Positions 20,891 to 31,610 of a DNA stretch of 64,000 nt are shown piece by piece (the first letter of the stretch is position 1; each line of letters starts with the position of its first letter). The notes beneath the pieces were generated by a model that saw only the letters and a list, made by a program, of their open reading frames with translations, was not told where the DNA came from and searched no databases. The position numbers were made by a program, and so were the translations under genes. This DNA is from Tretioscincus oriximinensis. Taxonomy: Eukaryota > Chordata > Lepidosauria > Squamata > Gymnophthalmidae. The stretch covers positions 1,398,815-1,462,814 of the forward strand of contig JAJVDF010000232.1 in assembly GCA_022410635.1 (NCBI GenBank), written 5' to 3'.

Positions 20891-21180
20891 GTCTATCTAC
20901 CTACCTATCTACCTATCTACCTACCTGTCTATCTACCTACCTATCTACCTACCTACCTACTTATCTACCTACCTACGTGTCTATCTACCTACCTATCTAC
21001 CTACCTACTTATCTATCTACCTATCTATCTATCTACCTATCTATCTACCTACCTATCTATCTACCTACCTACCTATCTACCTACCTACCTACCTATATAC
21101 CTATCTATCTACATACCTATCCATCTATCTACCTACCTACTTATCTATTTATCTGCCTATCTATCTATCTCTATATGTCT
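20891..21180 (+). repeat. (TACC/TATC)n tetranucleotide array
   Basis: About 290 bp of CTAC, CTAT and CTAA-like tetramers with interspersed variants. The open frames across it encode only Y/L/S/I/P/T repeats. Confidence 0.97.
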
Positions 21181-21584
21181 GTCGGACGGTCGGTCCATCT
21201 GAAGAAGCAGCCTTGCCTACAAAAGGTCTTGCTTCCATTTCTCTTGTTCCCTGTAAAGACCCCCTTGCCAGGATCTCTCTCCATCCATCATCCAGCCTAC
21301 GAAACTCATGTCACCCACCTTTGACTTCTTAGTCTCTAAGTGCTACAAGACCCATATCTGTCCCACCAATTTCTCTCCCCCAACCCACCTGCCTGCCTCC
21401 CTATGCCCCTGAAGAAGTGGACTTGCACACGGCGCAACCGCTAAGCGGCGGCCTCTCCCCTGAGCGCTGGGGTTGCGAGGCCCCGTGTGGGACACGCTGG
21501 GGGGCCTCTGCATTCCGTGAGGTAAACGAGGAGCCCTGTTCCAGACTTTCTGAACTAAGGCTGACCAGAAAAATGTCCTTGCTA
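21181..21584. other. Unassigned sequence
   Basis: It includes a GC-rich patch (21430-21520) with CG dinucleotides but no recognisable product. Confidence 0.35.
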
Positions 21585-22258
21585 CACTGAAACTTTGTTA
21601 TACTGAAACCAATGCGTTGGTCATCATGTTAGTTATCACCTTAACACATAAATACCAGACACCACTGCTAAAATGACTTTAGTACACTTTCAGATGCCAG
21701 AAACCACTCTGTCCCCACTGAGCCTTATCCTGGGGCCTGCCATAGCCTACACTAGCATGTGAATGTCAGGCTTCTATTCTGAGACACATCCTGGAATGAG
21801 GCTCACTGGGGACAACCTGGACGTTTTCAGTGCCAGCACACTTGATGCCACCTTCCCTCGCAAACGGCTTTCCCTTGTCACCTTCCACCTCCCCAGGGCA
21901 AATCTCTACATTTTTACACAGGACCCAACCCTTGTCCCAATCATCCAGCAGATCCTGAAGATTGGATCCCACCATTTATTCCAAAGCTTGGAAATCTTTG
22001 CTGTCACTTGAAAAATCTTACTCTGCCCTTGAACGCCCCCCGGTCCCAGGCCCCCGGCCCCCGGCCCCCAGCACAGGTTATAACAGGACCTTGCAGAATG
22101 GGCAGAAATGGCACAGAAATCAGTTTGTCACAGGGGGGTTCTCTTCAGCGGGGGCATTTTTACCTTGCTCTCAGTGNGGTTCTGCCGGGGCTTTCTTATT
22201 TGTTTGCTACANTGAGAATTTCATTACAGAGGGGTTCTTTATAACGAGGTTCCACCTG
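21585..22258. mobile_element. Tc1/mariner- or pogo-like non-autonomous element
   Basis: Inner ends resemble inverted repeats: left CACTGAAACTTTGTTATAC, right complement CAGGTGGAACCTCGTTATAA. Both are bordered by TA (21583-21584 and 22259-22260), the target duplicated by this superfamily. No transposase frame. An FB element is inserted at 21710-21814. Confidence 0.5.
21710..21814. mobile_element. FB palindromic element, complete
   Basis: TGTCCCCACTGAGCC at the left mirrors GGCTCACTGGGGACA at the right with one mismatch. CCATAGCCTACACTAGCATG is in the centre. It is nested in the TA-flanked element. Confidence 0.77.
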
Positions 22259-22260
22259 TA

Positions 22261-22881
22261 TAAGCTGNGCCTGAACTTCTGCTTGCCCGTGGCTAGGAAT
22301 AAAGAAGTTGTGCCTCCCCATTGTACCTATGGCAGATGTATGCCCTGAAGCAGCCAGCCGCCAAGAGAACAACTGCAGCTTCGTATGAAGGAAGGAATTT
22401 GTATGTGGGAAGCAAGTTCATTGTTTTTCTGGCAAGGAAATGCCCAGGGAAATACACCTTGTTAGCAGCGTCTCGCCCAACCTAATGGCTTCCCCACTCA
22501 AGCCTGCACATGCCCAGCAGAAGCAGAACTTCAGCCTGTGAGCCAATGTGCAGGGGAGCCAAGCAGCGCATCAGCGGAAGGAATCAGGGAACGCCATGAA
22601 AGGCCCTTTGCTGATACCTAATTTATTGTTTTCAACATCAGCTGGGGGAACAAATTACCGAGTCATTTCTTTGCAATGTCAGGCTTTGTCGTTAAACAAA
22701 TGGCTTCATTTCACAGCAGGGTTAATTCTCTTGATTACTAATGGAGCCAGTCCATGCCAGGCCCCTTGCCAACCCCTGGAATATTCTTCTGAAGGGGCAA
22801 GTGGAAACGCCCATTGGCCAGGGGCTGATTATTTCCCTACCTTTGTCTCTTGCTTTCTTCCCCTCTTTGGTTACANCCACA
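22261..22881. other. Unassigned sequence
   Basis: No gene or repeat was recognised. Confidence 0.4.
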
Positions 22882-24885
22882 CATTTATTTATTATTTATT
22901 TATTTATACTTATACCCCGCCCTATATCCGAAGGTCTCGGGGCGGCCAAAACAGTAAAACATCACTACAAAATTAAAACAGTATAAAACAAATGTTTAAA
23001 AGTAGGGACAGAGANGACATTTCTTCAGCCAAAGGCCAGGTTGGACAGGTGCNTCTTCAAGGATCTTCTAAAACCATACAACAATGATGACAGATACACA
23101 TTGAGGGGAGACTATTCCAAAGATGAGGGGCAACCACTGAGAAGGCCCTCTCCCGGGTTCCCACTCCACTGGCTGTAGAAAGAGGTGGTACAGCCANGAG
23201 GGCCTCCCCTGCAGATCTTAAGGCACGGGCAGGTTGACATGGGAGGAGACCATACTTAGATATTTGGGGCCCAAGTTAATTTAGGGAATTGTAAGTTAAA
23301 GTCAACACCTTGAATTGGGCTCGGTAGCGGATGGGCAGCCAGTGCAGCTCTTTCANGACCGNNGTGATGTGTGTCCGGCCAGCTGTTCTGGTCAGCAGTC
23401 TAGCGGCTGCATTCTGCACCAGCTGCAGCTTCCAAACCATTTTCAAGGGCAGCCCCATATANAGCGCATTACAATAGCCCAATCTGGAAGTTACCAGAGC
23501 ATGGATTACTGTGGCTGGATCATCCCTGTTCAGAAGTGGCTGTAACTGGTGAACCAGACNTAGCTGGAAGTGGGCACTCCTGGCCACTGACCCCACCTGG
23601 TTTTCCAGTGTCAGCGCAGAGTCCAGGAGCACCCCCAGATTTCGCACCCGTGCCTCATAGGGCAATTCTACCCCACCAAGNACAGGGCNCCTCCCCCCTT
23701 CACNGANCCGGGATGCTCCGACACANAGCACCTCCGTCGTGTCTGGATTCAGCTCCAATTTATTGCCCCCCATCCAGCCCATCACTGCCTCCAGGCACCT
23801 GNCAAGCACTTCAACCGCCTCTCCTGATTCAGATGGAACAGAGACAGAACTGAGTTGCAGCTGTGTATTGATGACNCTTTACTCCAAATCCCCTGATTTG
23901 CTCTCCCAGCGGCTTCATATGGATGTNGAACAGCATGGGGNANAGGATCGAGCCCTGAGGAACCCCACAAGGGAGCTCCCAGGGTGTNGAGCAGGACTCC
24001 CCCACCAACACTCTCTGGAAGCGGCCTTGGAGNTAGGAACNGAACCACTGCANTGCAGTGCCACCAACTCCTAAGCTCCTTAGTCTCTCCAGGAGGANAC
24101 CATGNTCAANGGTATCAAAAGCCGCTGAGAGGTCCAGGAGNACCAACAGGGTCGCNTTGCCCNCATCCCTCTCCCGGAGTANGTCATCANCCAGGGCGAC
24201 CAAGGCNGTTTCCGTGCCATGACTAGGCCTGAAGCCAGATTGAAGTGGGTCTAGATCAGCGGTTCTCAACCTGTGNGTCACGACCCTGGCGGGGGTCGAA
24301 CGACCAAAACTGAAGGGTCACCTAAAGCCATGGTGAAATATTACTTATTGGAATTGGTAATAAATATTTCTCAACATATAATTAAATATTGTTTTTGTGA
24401 TTAATCACTATGTTTAAATTATGTTTGATTTGTAGCAATGAGAATACATAATGCATATCAGGTATTTACATTCCGAATCATAAATGTAGCAAAATTCCAG
24501 TAGCCACCAAAATTGGGGTCACTGCAACCTGAGGATCTGTGTTGTGGGGTCACGGCATTAGAAAGGTTGAGAACCACTGGTCTAGATAATCCGCCTCTTC
24601 CAAGCATGCCTGCAGCTGAACAGCCACGGCCCTCTCCAGCACCTTGCCCAGGAAGGGTATGTTGTTTTGCTCTTCTGGGTCCAGGGAATGCTTCTTGAGG
24701 AGGGGGCGCACCACTGCCCCTTTAAGAGCCGGCTGGACCACCACATCCCTCAAGGAAGCGTTCACCACTGCCTGGACCCACCCGGTCATACCTTGCTGAC
24801 TGGCTTTTATCAGCCAGGAGGGGCAAGGATCCAGAGAGCACGACGTTGGCCGAACCCCAATAAGCAGCTTGGGGATTTCCATGCT
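22882..24885 (-). pseudogene. L2-type LINE, RT domain and 3' end, split by hAT
   Basis: On the minus strand, from 24885 down: LDPCPSWLIKASQQG, GAVVRPLLKKHSLDPEE, FLGKVLERAVAVQL, then after the hAT gap PLQSGFRPSHGTE, LLDLSAAFDT, GGTAXQWF, CGVPQGSI and MKPLGE. The C-terminal part has ALVTSRLGYCNA, KLQLVQNAAARLLTRT and ELHWLPIRYR. The YADD box position reads YTAA, so the catalytic aspartates are lost. The 3' end is a GGGCGGGGTATAAGTATAAA tail with TTTA repeats. The 5' end is truncated before the endonuclease. More than 30 single Ns fall in the 3' two thirds. Confidence 0.86.
24257..24579. mobile_element. Non-autonomous hAT element
   Basis: The ends are CAGCGGTTCTCAACC and GGTTGAGAACCACTG, imperfect inverted repeats of hAT type. 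The 8-bp sequence GTCTAGAT stands on both sides (24249-24256 and 24580-24587). The body resembles the URR1/SPIN-like hAT group as I remember it. No transposase. It interrupts the L2 reverse transcriptase. Confidence 0.92.
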
Positions 24886-25029
24886 CTACAAGTGGGATTA
24901 TGAAGGATTTGCCTCATGTAATGCTCCAGTAGCAATAGTGCTAAAAATGGCTATCATTACGCCTTTTTCTTATGCAGCTTTCACAGTGTAATACCTTCTC
25001 TATGGCCCCAACCAGGATTTATTTTAAAT

Positions 25030-25410
25030 CCAGAAAACCCCAGGAGAAGGAGAAGAGGAAGAAAAGAGGAAGAAGCAGGAGAAGGAGAAGAAAAACAAAA
25101 AGAAGAAAAAGAAGAAGAACTAGGCTTTTATACCCAGCTTATCTCATCCAAAGGGACTCAAAGTGGCTTACCACGGTATTTTTCACCCAAAGGCTGACAT
25201 TCTATCTTCCCCACCAGGCTGTGGTGGTTCCTATTTATCTAGTCACAGTCTGTTGCAATTTCTTGCAATTCTTGTTTTCAAATAGCTAGGTTGGATAGAG
25301 CTGCAGGCTAGTAGTAGAAGGCGCTCACCCCTCCCCACATCCGACATGGAGCTGCCAAACCCCATCTCTCAGGTGAGAAACCAGCACTTAGCCAACTGAG
25401 CCAATTGTGC
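25030..25410 (-). mobile_element. SINE-II copy with GAA-rich tail
   Basis: The plus strand shows a purine-rich tail (25040-25120), then TTTTATACCCAGCTTATCTC, TCTATCTTCCCCACCAGGC, CAATTTCTTGCAATTCTTG and the tRNA-like head complement GCACTTAGCCAACTGAGCC. Confidence 0.74.
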
Positions 25411-26127
25411 CTATTGCCCTTCCATCCTTACACGTGAAGAGCTGAGGTATCTGTGGGGAGTCATATTCCTGTTGCACTGCACCCCCGAGAACCCACCTGC
25501 ACAGTCTCCCAATTGGTTGCTCTCCCCCACCCACCCCCGGTACATTGGAGCTCCAGTACAGGTGCTTTACATTGAACGTCTGTCGAGTTCTCGCCTTTTC
25601 CTGCCTGTTTCTGCACACGCACGCCATACAAGACTTTTTTCATGGGGACAAAGAGAAGGCCACTCCCATATCAGCTCATACTATCAGCCGGCCCTTTTAG
25701 CGAATGGATTACAACACCTGCATGAGCCTGGGATGTCNCGACCATAGCGTAAGAAATACCTTGTCTGGATGAGGCCTCTGGGGCACGGTGGTACCTACAA
25801 GGGCAATGCTGGGTTCTCTAGCCCACCTTTCAATGAGATCAGAGGAGAGGAGGGTGACCAGTTGCTTTTTCCAGTCAAAAACATACCCTGGGAAAAGCAT
25901 CAGTGGAATTTTAAAAACTGCAGGTTTGCAAAACATGAAAATGTAAAAAATCACACTTTTCTCCCCTTGAAATTTGTTGCTCAGAACAAAGGAAAGCAGC
26001 CACGGATGACAGAAGGAACTCAGAACAGGCCACTGCCCGCTGGGAAGGTTTTTCTGAGAAAGGAGGTTGAACTCAAGAGAAAGGCGACCACTTGGTGGTT
26101 ATGGGTAGTAGCAAGGGTGATATAACA
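25411..26127. other. Unassigned sequence
   Basis: No gene or repeat was recognised. Frames up to 118 codons carry no domain. Confidence 0.4.
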
Positions 26128-26500
26128 CCTTTGAGGCAAAGTGTCGCAGAGGTTGAGAACTGGCCTTCCTGCAGAGAGGTTGTTCATTCAAGGCCATGGG
26201 TTAGCTGTGGAGAGGGGTGAGCGCCCCCTACTGGCCCCAACTGTAGCCAACCCAGCTTCAAAAGCAAGAAATTGCAAGTAGATAAATAGGAATAGAACTT
26301 AAGCCTTCAGGTGAAAAATAGTTTGTAGGCTACTTTTTCAACCCAAATCAGCTTCTTCTCCTCCTTCTCCTTCTTCCCTTTATTTTCTCCTTCTCTTTCT
26401 TTTTCTTTTTCTCCTTTTTCTTCTTCTTGTTTTTCTTTTTGTTCCTTTTCTTCTTTTTCTTCCTTTTCTTCTTCTTCTTGTTATTCTATAGCACTTTAGG
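26128..26500 (+). mobile_element. SINE-II copy with long pyrimidine tail
   Basis: GGCAAAGTGTCGCAGAGGTTG head, GCGCCCCCTACTGGCC core and a TTC/TTTTC-rich tail over 26340-26480. Confidence 0.67.
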
Positions 26501-27524
26501 AAAATCAGCACTACAAAAGGCAGCTGACTGGATAATCTTTTCTTTATTTATTTTTCATTCATTTGTTTGTTGTTCTCCCTCCCCAAGGAGTTCCAGGGGC
26601 AAAGGGCAGGGGTCACATGGCTGTGCAGTCTCCCAAACGGTATTGTGTGGATGCCGACTGCCTGCAAGGGTGGACTCGCCAGGGTTCCTGTTTCCCCAAC
26701 AGCAAGAGGGCCTTTGATGAGCTGGCCCCCGCACCTGCCTTTNAGGTTACCTGTGTTTTGTTGCTGCATCCAGTATGTGTACGAGGAACCTCATACTCGC
26801 TGAGTGGGAAATTTGCCCCATGTCGTACGAGATCCCTGGGTTAGGCAGCTGCCCCAGGCGTGTGTTTGCCCTCCCATTGCACTGCCATTAAATGCCCTTT
26901 GCGTGCCAGGCTGCCACCGCCTTCCTGGCTTCTTCATCGCACTCCTGCCTGCCCCAGGAGCTTCCGGGGTGNCGAGGGAGGGGAGGAGGGTAAGGAGCGG
27001 GGCGGCAGCAGAGAGTTGGGTGGCTTTGGGGGCTTGAGGGGCATTCTGAGGAGGGGAAAGGTGTGCTTTGGTGCTTGGATGAACTCCCAGATTCACCAAT
27101 TCCCCCTCCTTCTTCGCTCTGTCTCCTCCTCCCTCCCCTTCCATCTCTCCTTCCGTTACTCTTGCGTAAACAAGTTACCCCAGGCTAGGATTACTGCCCA
27201 AAGATGGGGCAGGCGTGGGTGTGGAAAAGCGGAATATCCATCAGGTGCAGCTTGTAGCGCCTGCGGTACCCAGGGGGAAGCAGCCTTTCCCACGTCCATC
27301 AAAGCAAAGCAGTTCTGTGCCAGTTATCTGTGATACCCCTAGGCAACCTTTCTTACAAAATAAATATAAAAACAATTTTTCGCTGTGAAAACTGTTAGTT
27401 TTATATATAAAATATCAATGAACTCTAGTTTCTGCCTCTCTTCAACCTTGGTCACAAATGATTTTTAAATCCAACTTCAGTCCACCTTGAGAGTGAGAAA
27501 ACATATTAGTAAATTGGCAACATG
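26501..27524. other. Unassigned sequence
   Basis: A GC-richer interval (26560-27300). The 157-codon frame at 26860 has no recognisable domain and is overlapped by an equally long frame on the other strand. Confidence 0.4.
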
Positions 27525-27632
27525 TAAGAACCTCAGAGGAGCCCTGCTGAAGGGCATCCAGTCCAGCCTTCTGTCTTCTAATTGCCCCGGGCATCTCCAG
27601 CATAGGAAGGAGGCAGAACTCCATCCATCAGT
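27525..27632 (-). mobile_element. CR1-B LINE, 3' UTR fragment
   Basis: GTAAGAACCTCAGAGGAGCCC and CCAGTCCAGCCTTCTGTC match the CR1-B end. Confidence 0.66.
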
Positions 27633-27929
27633 CTTGGGAACTCCCAGAAGAGAAAGATCATGAGGGAACCCAAAAATCTCGGGCAGTTCCCCCATAATCT
27701 CGTGCGTGCAAGATTTTAAAAAAGGCATCACTTCCTGTGTGCTAGGATGATGTCACTCTGGGCACCATTGGCCAGAAGTAAATTTTGGAAGTGACCCCAG
27801 GGTAAGGGGGGGAGACATTTGCTTTATCTGTACCCCTGCTCGAGATCTTAGATCTAGTCAGCACAAGATCTCCGAGTCAGCAAGAGATTCTTGTGCTGCT
27901 TCCAACTCTGCCTTCCATCCTTTCTTCCT

Positions 27930-28045
27930 AACCTAAGAGGAGCCCTGCTAAATGGGGATGGAGCCCACCTGGTCCAGCCTTCTGTCTCACCCAGCGGCCC
28001 ACCATTGCCCATGGGCACCTCAAGCAGAAGAAGGAGGCAAAACCT
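27930..28045 (-). mobile_element. CR1-B LINE, 3' UTR fragment
   Basis: CTAAGAGGAGCCCTGCTAAA, CTGTCTCACCCAGCGGCCC and AGCAGAAGAAGGAGGC are in CR1-B order. Confidence 0.7.
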
Positions 28046-28436
28046 ATTGTTATTAATGTTGTTGCTAAGTTTGTGCATTTATATTTTACACAACAGCCTT
28101 TCATTTCTCAGTTTCAATTACAAACTGAAATTGCTTACATTTGCTTAGCAATCTTTCTTCTTAATGTTTCTAACCAATCTCCCCCCCACCCCCGCTTTCT
28201 TGCTGTATCCATAGATACAGCATTGATTCATGATGTGATGGTTATGGGTGATTTGCCACACGTATTTGTGGGAATCCAGCAGTGTTAGTGGTACAGGGAT
28301 TCTGTTTTTTCTTGCTCGTACTTTTATGCAGTTTCTGTAGCATGGTAGGCAGCCTTTGCACTATGGACAAGGCCTTCAGGCCTTCAGGAACAGTGAAAGT
28401 TTGGAGTTTGATCAGTAAATTCTGGTTAAATTTACA
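28046..28436. other. Unassigned sequence
   Basis: No gene or repeat was recognised. Confidence 0.4.
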
Positions 28437-28570
28437 TAGGAGGAGGAGGAGAAAAAGTAGAAGAGAAAGAAAAAGAAAAAGAAGAAAGGAAAAGAAGGAA
28501 GAAGNAAGAAGAAAGGAGGAAGGAGGAAGAAAGAAGAAGAAGAGATAAAGGATAAAGGAGGAAGAAGCAA
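28437..28570 (+). repeat. Purine-rich GAA/GGA tract
   Basis: Imperfect GAA, GGA and AAAG units directly precede the ERV 3' LTR. It may be the remains of a SINE tail. Confidence 0.8.
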
Positions 28571-28577
28571 CAGGGAG

Positions 28578-29332
28578 TAATGGGGGTCCGCTTACCACGT
28601 TATTTGGCTCCTTAGCTTGTCTAAGGTAGCTGGATCCAAAGCGTGCAGACACTTGTAAAGTAGATTCACACGGAGACCATAGCTTGGGTTCAAAGGTGTT
28701 CCAGGAGGCTCATTGGGTCATGAGACACTCCAGAGCACAACTGTGCAGAAGCTTTTATTGACTCCAATAACAGAAGGCGTGGATCAATATTGTGATGTCA
28801 GAAGGGATGGTACAGAACACGTGGGTTAGGGCGGATCAGAGGTGTGCCCAGGTAGTGACACCTGTGTGACGGGTTTCTTTCCTCCCAAAGGAGGTGCAGC
28901 CTGTGTCAGGAAATGCCAAATATGGTTTGGTGGGAAGATACAAAATTGACCCTGTTAGCTTTCGTTTCTCCTGGTTTCCCCTCCTAGGTTCAGGAATACT
29001 GTGGGAATTAAGCTTTAATGGGCTTCCTCTACTGCCACTATCAAGCTAATGGTTTTAGCCCAGGTGAATGGCTAGTTAAACAATGTATGCCCTTTTGCCA
29101 CAATGGGTGTCATTAAGCCTTTCAGTCTGGCAAGGTTCCTTGAATGAGAGATGCCCTCAGGACAGGAAGGGAGATTTGGCCTCTNCTGTTTACCTCCTGG
29201 GGCTGGGGTATCCAGAAATTTTCAAAAATTTCCACCCAGGCCTCCCTTGTGCTAGCAAAGGTCAATCCTTGTNTATTTTATATCAGATGTATTAATGCAA
29301 ATTAATATATTCCTATATGGCTAACCCCAACA
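28578..29332 (-). mobile_element. ERV 3' LTR
   Basis: About 755 bp. In sense it starts TGTTGGGGTTAGCC and ends ACCCCCATTA. A polyadenylation signal AATAAAAGC is complemented at about 28747-28766. The polypurine tract lies immediately upstream in sense. It aligns end to end with the solo LTR at 10687-11440. Confidence 0.92.
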
Positions 29333-29346
29333 ATTCCTCCTTTTTT
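29333..29346 (-). other. ERV polypurine tract
   Basis: The sense strand reads AAAAAAGGAGGAAT immediately before the LTR TG, the place and composition expected for the plus-strand primer. Confidence 0.7.
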
Positions 29347-29985
29347 AATTTTCTGAAATGCGAGGAAGTTCTCTGTGTTCAATAGCCAAATGTTCTCTAT
29401 TACTAGTACTAAATTCTGGACAACAGGCTGACCTCAACTTAAAGAGTAAAGGTATACACTGTACACAGAGACACAACAGCAAGGAAAATACAATTACAAA
29501 AACAACAATTTGTACAATTAATTTAAACCATTTCAGGCCTGGGAGCCAGCTCCACAACGAGTCCCAGAACCCCTTTAAAATAGATGTTTGAACAGTAATA
29601 TCTTTAGACAAGTTATTTACAGTTTCAATATCCTGATTAATTTTTTCCTTATTGTCTTCTACATCAAAACAGCACACTTCTGCAATCTCGTTGCAACCCT
29701 TGTTATGAACCAGCAACAGATAGTCCAGAGCAGCCCTGTGATGAATGACAGCCTGCCTTATCTCACTCTGTTCAGAGTTCAAAAGGCTTAAGGCCTGGGA
29801 TGTTGCGTTCATATTCTTTAAAGTCCAGCAAGCCAAAGCATTCAGATTTTTGCTATTTTTTGCTGCCAATGCTGGTGTTCCAATTATGGATATTGGCAGA
29901 GATAGCTGTTGTACTCTGTTCAATAAAGACACTGTTGAATCACAATTTGAATCTAGTGTCAGACTCCTTTTTTGTGTGTGTTTTC
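29345..29985 (-). pseudogene. ERV env transmembrane subunit remnant
   Basis: An open frame of about 195 codons from 29932 to 29345 remains. Numbering from 29932, an immunosuppressive-domain-like region lies at residues 53-75, a CX6CC motif at residues 80-88 (about 29669-29695), and a hydrophobic membrane anchor at about residues 136-160, followed by a cytoplasmic tail. The CX6CC motif is typical of gamma-type and D-type envelopes, where the cysteine bonds to SU. The frame is open upstream to about 29985, where a stop separates it from the SU frame. The protein would have fused membranes; as it stands it cannot be made as a full precursor. Confidence 0.85.
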
Positions 29986-30640
29986 CAAATTAATTAAATG
30001 GTGTTTGGTAGGTAAGATCATAGACAGTTTAGATAGACAGCACTCAGAGTTATGAAATAGGTGAGCAGGAACATAAGAAAAGGTCATATGACCACAGGTA
30101 AGGAAGTACCCTGTAGGTAGCTGAACATATAAACTAGAAGAAGTAACTTCAATGTAGCTAGCACAATTCAATTTTAAATCAGTTCCAAATTTAGTACACT
30201 GAGGTTTCCTTATACAGCCAGAAAAGTGCATGCAAATGTTCCCATGACTTAAACAGCTCCCAATGAAGTATCATAACTCAATTTTCCCATCCTCAAATAG
30301 TCATGGTAAACCTCTGATCCAATTGCATGTCCTGTATAAGAAACTGTTTTAAAGATAGCCAATTCCTCAATAGACAGACACACAGGAATTAAACAGGTTT
30401 GTAGTAATTGATCAACTTCTGTTTGTCTAGAAAGACAAAAAGATGGCTGACCAGAAACTTTCACAATATTTTCTCAAATATTTTCTTTAATTTTTAACAA
30501 ATTCCCATTTATAACATTATGACTTGGCTCTGATGAATGAACTGTAGGCCTAGCAGACAAGGCTGTAGTTTCATTCATGAGAGTCAATGAGACAGCGCAG
30601 ACAAAAACGAAACTACTCCCTAGAAGCCCCCCTCCCATAC
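29961..30640 (-). pseudogene. ERV env surface subunit remnant
   Basis: Two frames (30464-30249 and 30231-29961) in different phases encode cysteine-containing peptides. The second includes a block of the TCGHMTFSYVP kind, in the position of the conserved C-terminal part of gamma-type SU. A lysine-rich stretch ends it at the expected SU/TM boundary. At least two frameshifts break the gene. The N-terminus beyond 30464 is not recognisable. Confidence 0.6.
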
Positions 30641-31476
30641 TGAAGAATGCTGAGGGTTTTACGAGCTTCCTTTACAAGTCTCTAGGGACGCAGTGAAGCG
30701 AGGATAGACTGTTAGGCAGTCTATTAAAAAGCAATTAGGCTTAACACCTAGGTCCTGGCTGCTACAATGTATCAGTGAGCTAGAAACCCTGAGTGAGACA
30801 TGGAAGCAAGCCAGAAGAGAAAAAATAAGAAGAAAAATAGAGAAGAAAAATACTAGAAAGATTCCTAACGTCTAAGCACAGAATAAACACTTATAAAAAA
30901 CAATATAAAAATACAAAAAGCCTATAAAAAGCATATAAAAGTTACCATAAGACAAAGAATAAACTAATAAACATATTATCCTTCAAAATACAATTCTAAA
31001 TATCAAATGCAATTATAAAAATACAGTTTACAATACTATAAAGGCATTTCAAATTATACAATAAAATAAACAAATCATAAAATGGTATTCCTCAAAAATA
31101 CACAACTAAATAAATGCAAGANTACATAAAACCTCTCAGGAAGGCACGCCAGATGGAACAGACCCCAGACAGATGGAACCGACGGGAGCCCTAGTGGTGA
31201 AAAGTCTTTATANCCGCGGCAAAAAGACAAGCGGCAAAATTAGGCTCCGTGTTGACCGGACACAGTAAAAAAGTTTTAAAATGGCGTTTGGCTCTGTGTT
31301 GACTGAGCTCGCAGGTGGATCACAGCAAGAGCCAAGCGGAAAAGGCTCCGCATGGACTTTTTTCTTTCAAAATGTCCTTTTACAGGCTGGGAGAGTTCCG
31401 TAAAGAGGAAAAAAGACGCAAAAGACACCAAATGGCATCTAGGTAGAGTAGGCAAGTGGCAAAATGGTGGAAGCCA
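30641..31476. other. ERV interior, degenerate A+T-rich
   Basis: No frame longer than about 70 codons. It should correspond to the env 5' part but carries nothing recognisable. Confidence 0.4.
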
Positions 31477-31610
31477 TCAGGAAGGACCTGGATCGTCTTG
31501 GATCTCGGGATCAGGAGCTGGAATGGCGCCTCCTGTGGTATTTGGCTCTGATCCAAGATAGGTCCTCATGAACTTCGCTGGCACCCACAACTGACCTCCC
31601 TTGGTTTGGG
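31477..31610 (-). pseudogene. Possible ERV integrase C-terminal scrap
   Basis: The minus frame reads QLWVPAKFMRTY then about 25 codons to a stop. A W-V/I-P-x(2,3)-R-Y-like stretch is common near the end of retroviral integrases. Stops lie just upstream in this frame. Its position between gag and env fits, but the match is short. Confidence 0.35.

Noticed and set aside
20891..21180. Regular repeat array considered as a CRISPR
   Set aside because: Tetranucleotide microsatellite without unique spacers, in a eukaryotic genome.
20808..21332. Frames of 146 and 174 codons rich in Y, L, P, S and T
   Set aside because: They only translate the TACC/TATC microsatellite in different frames.
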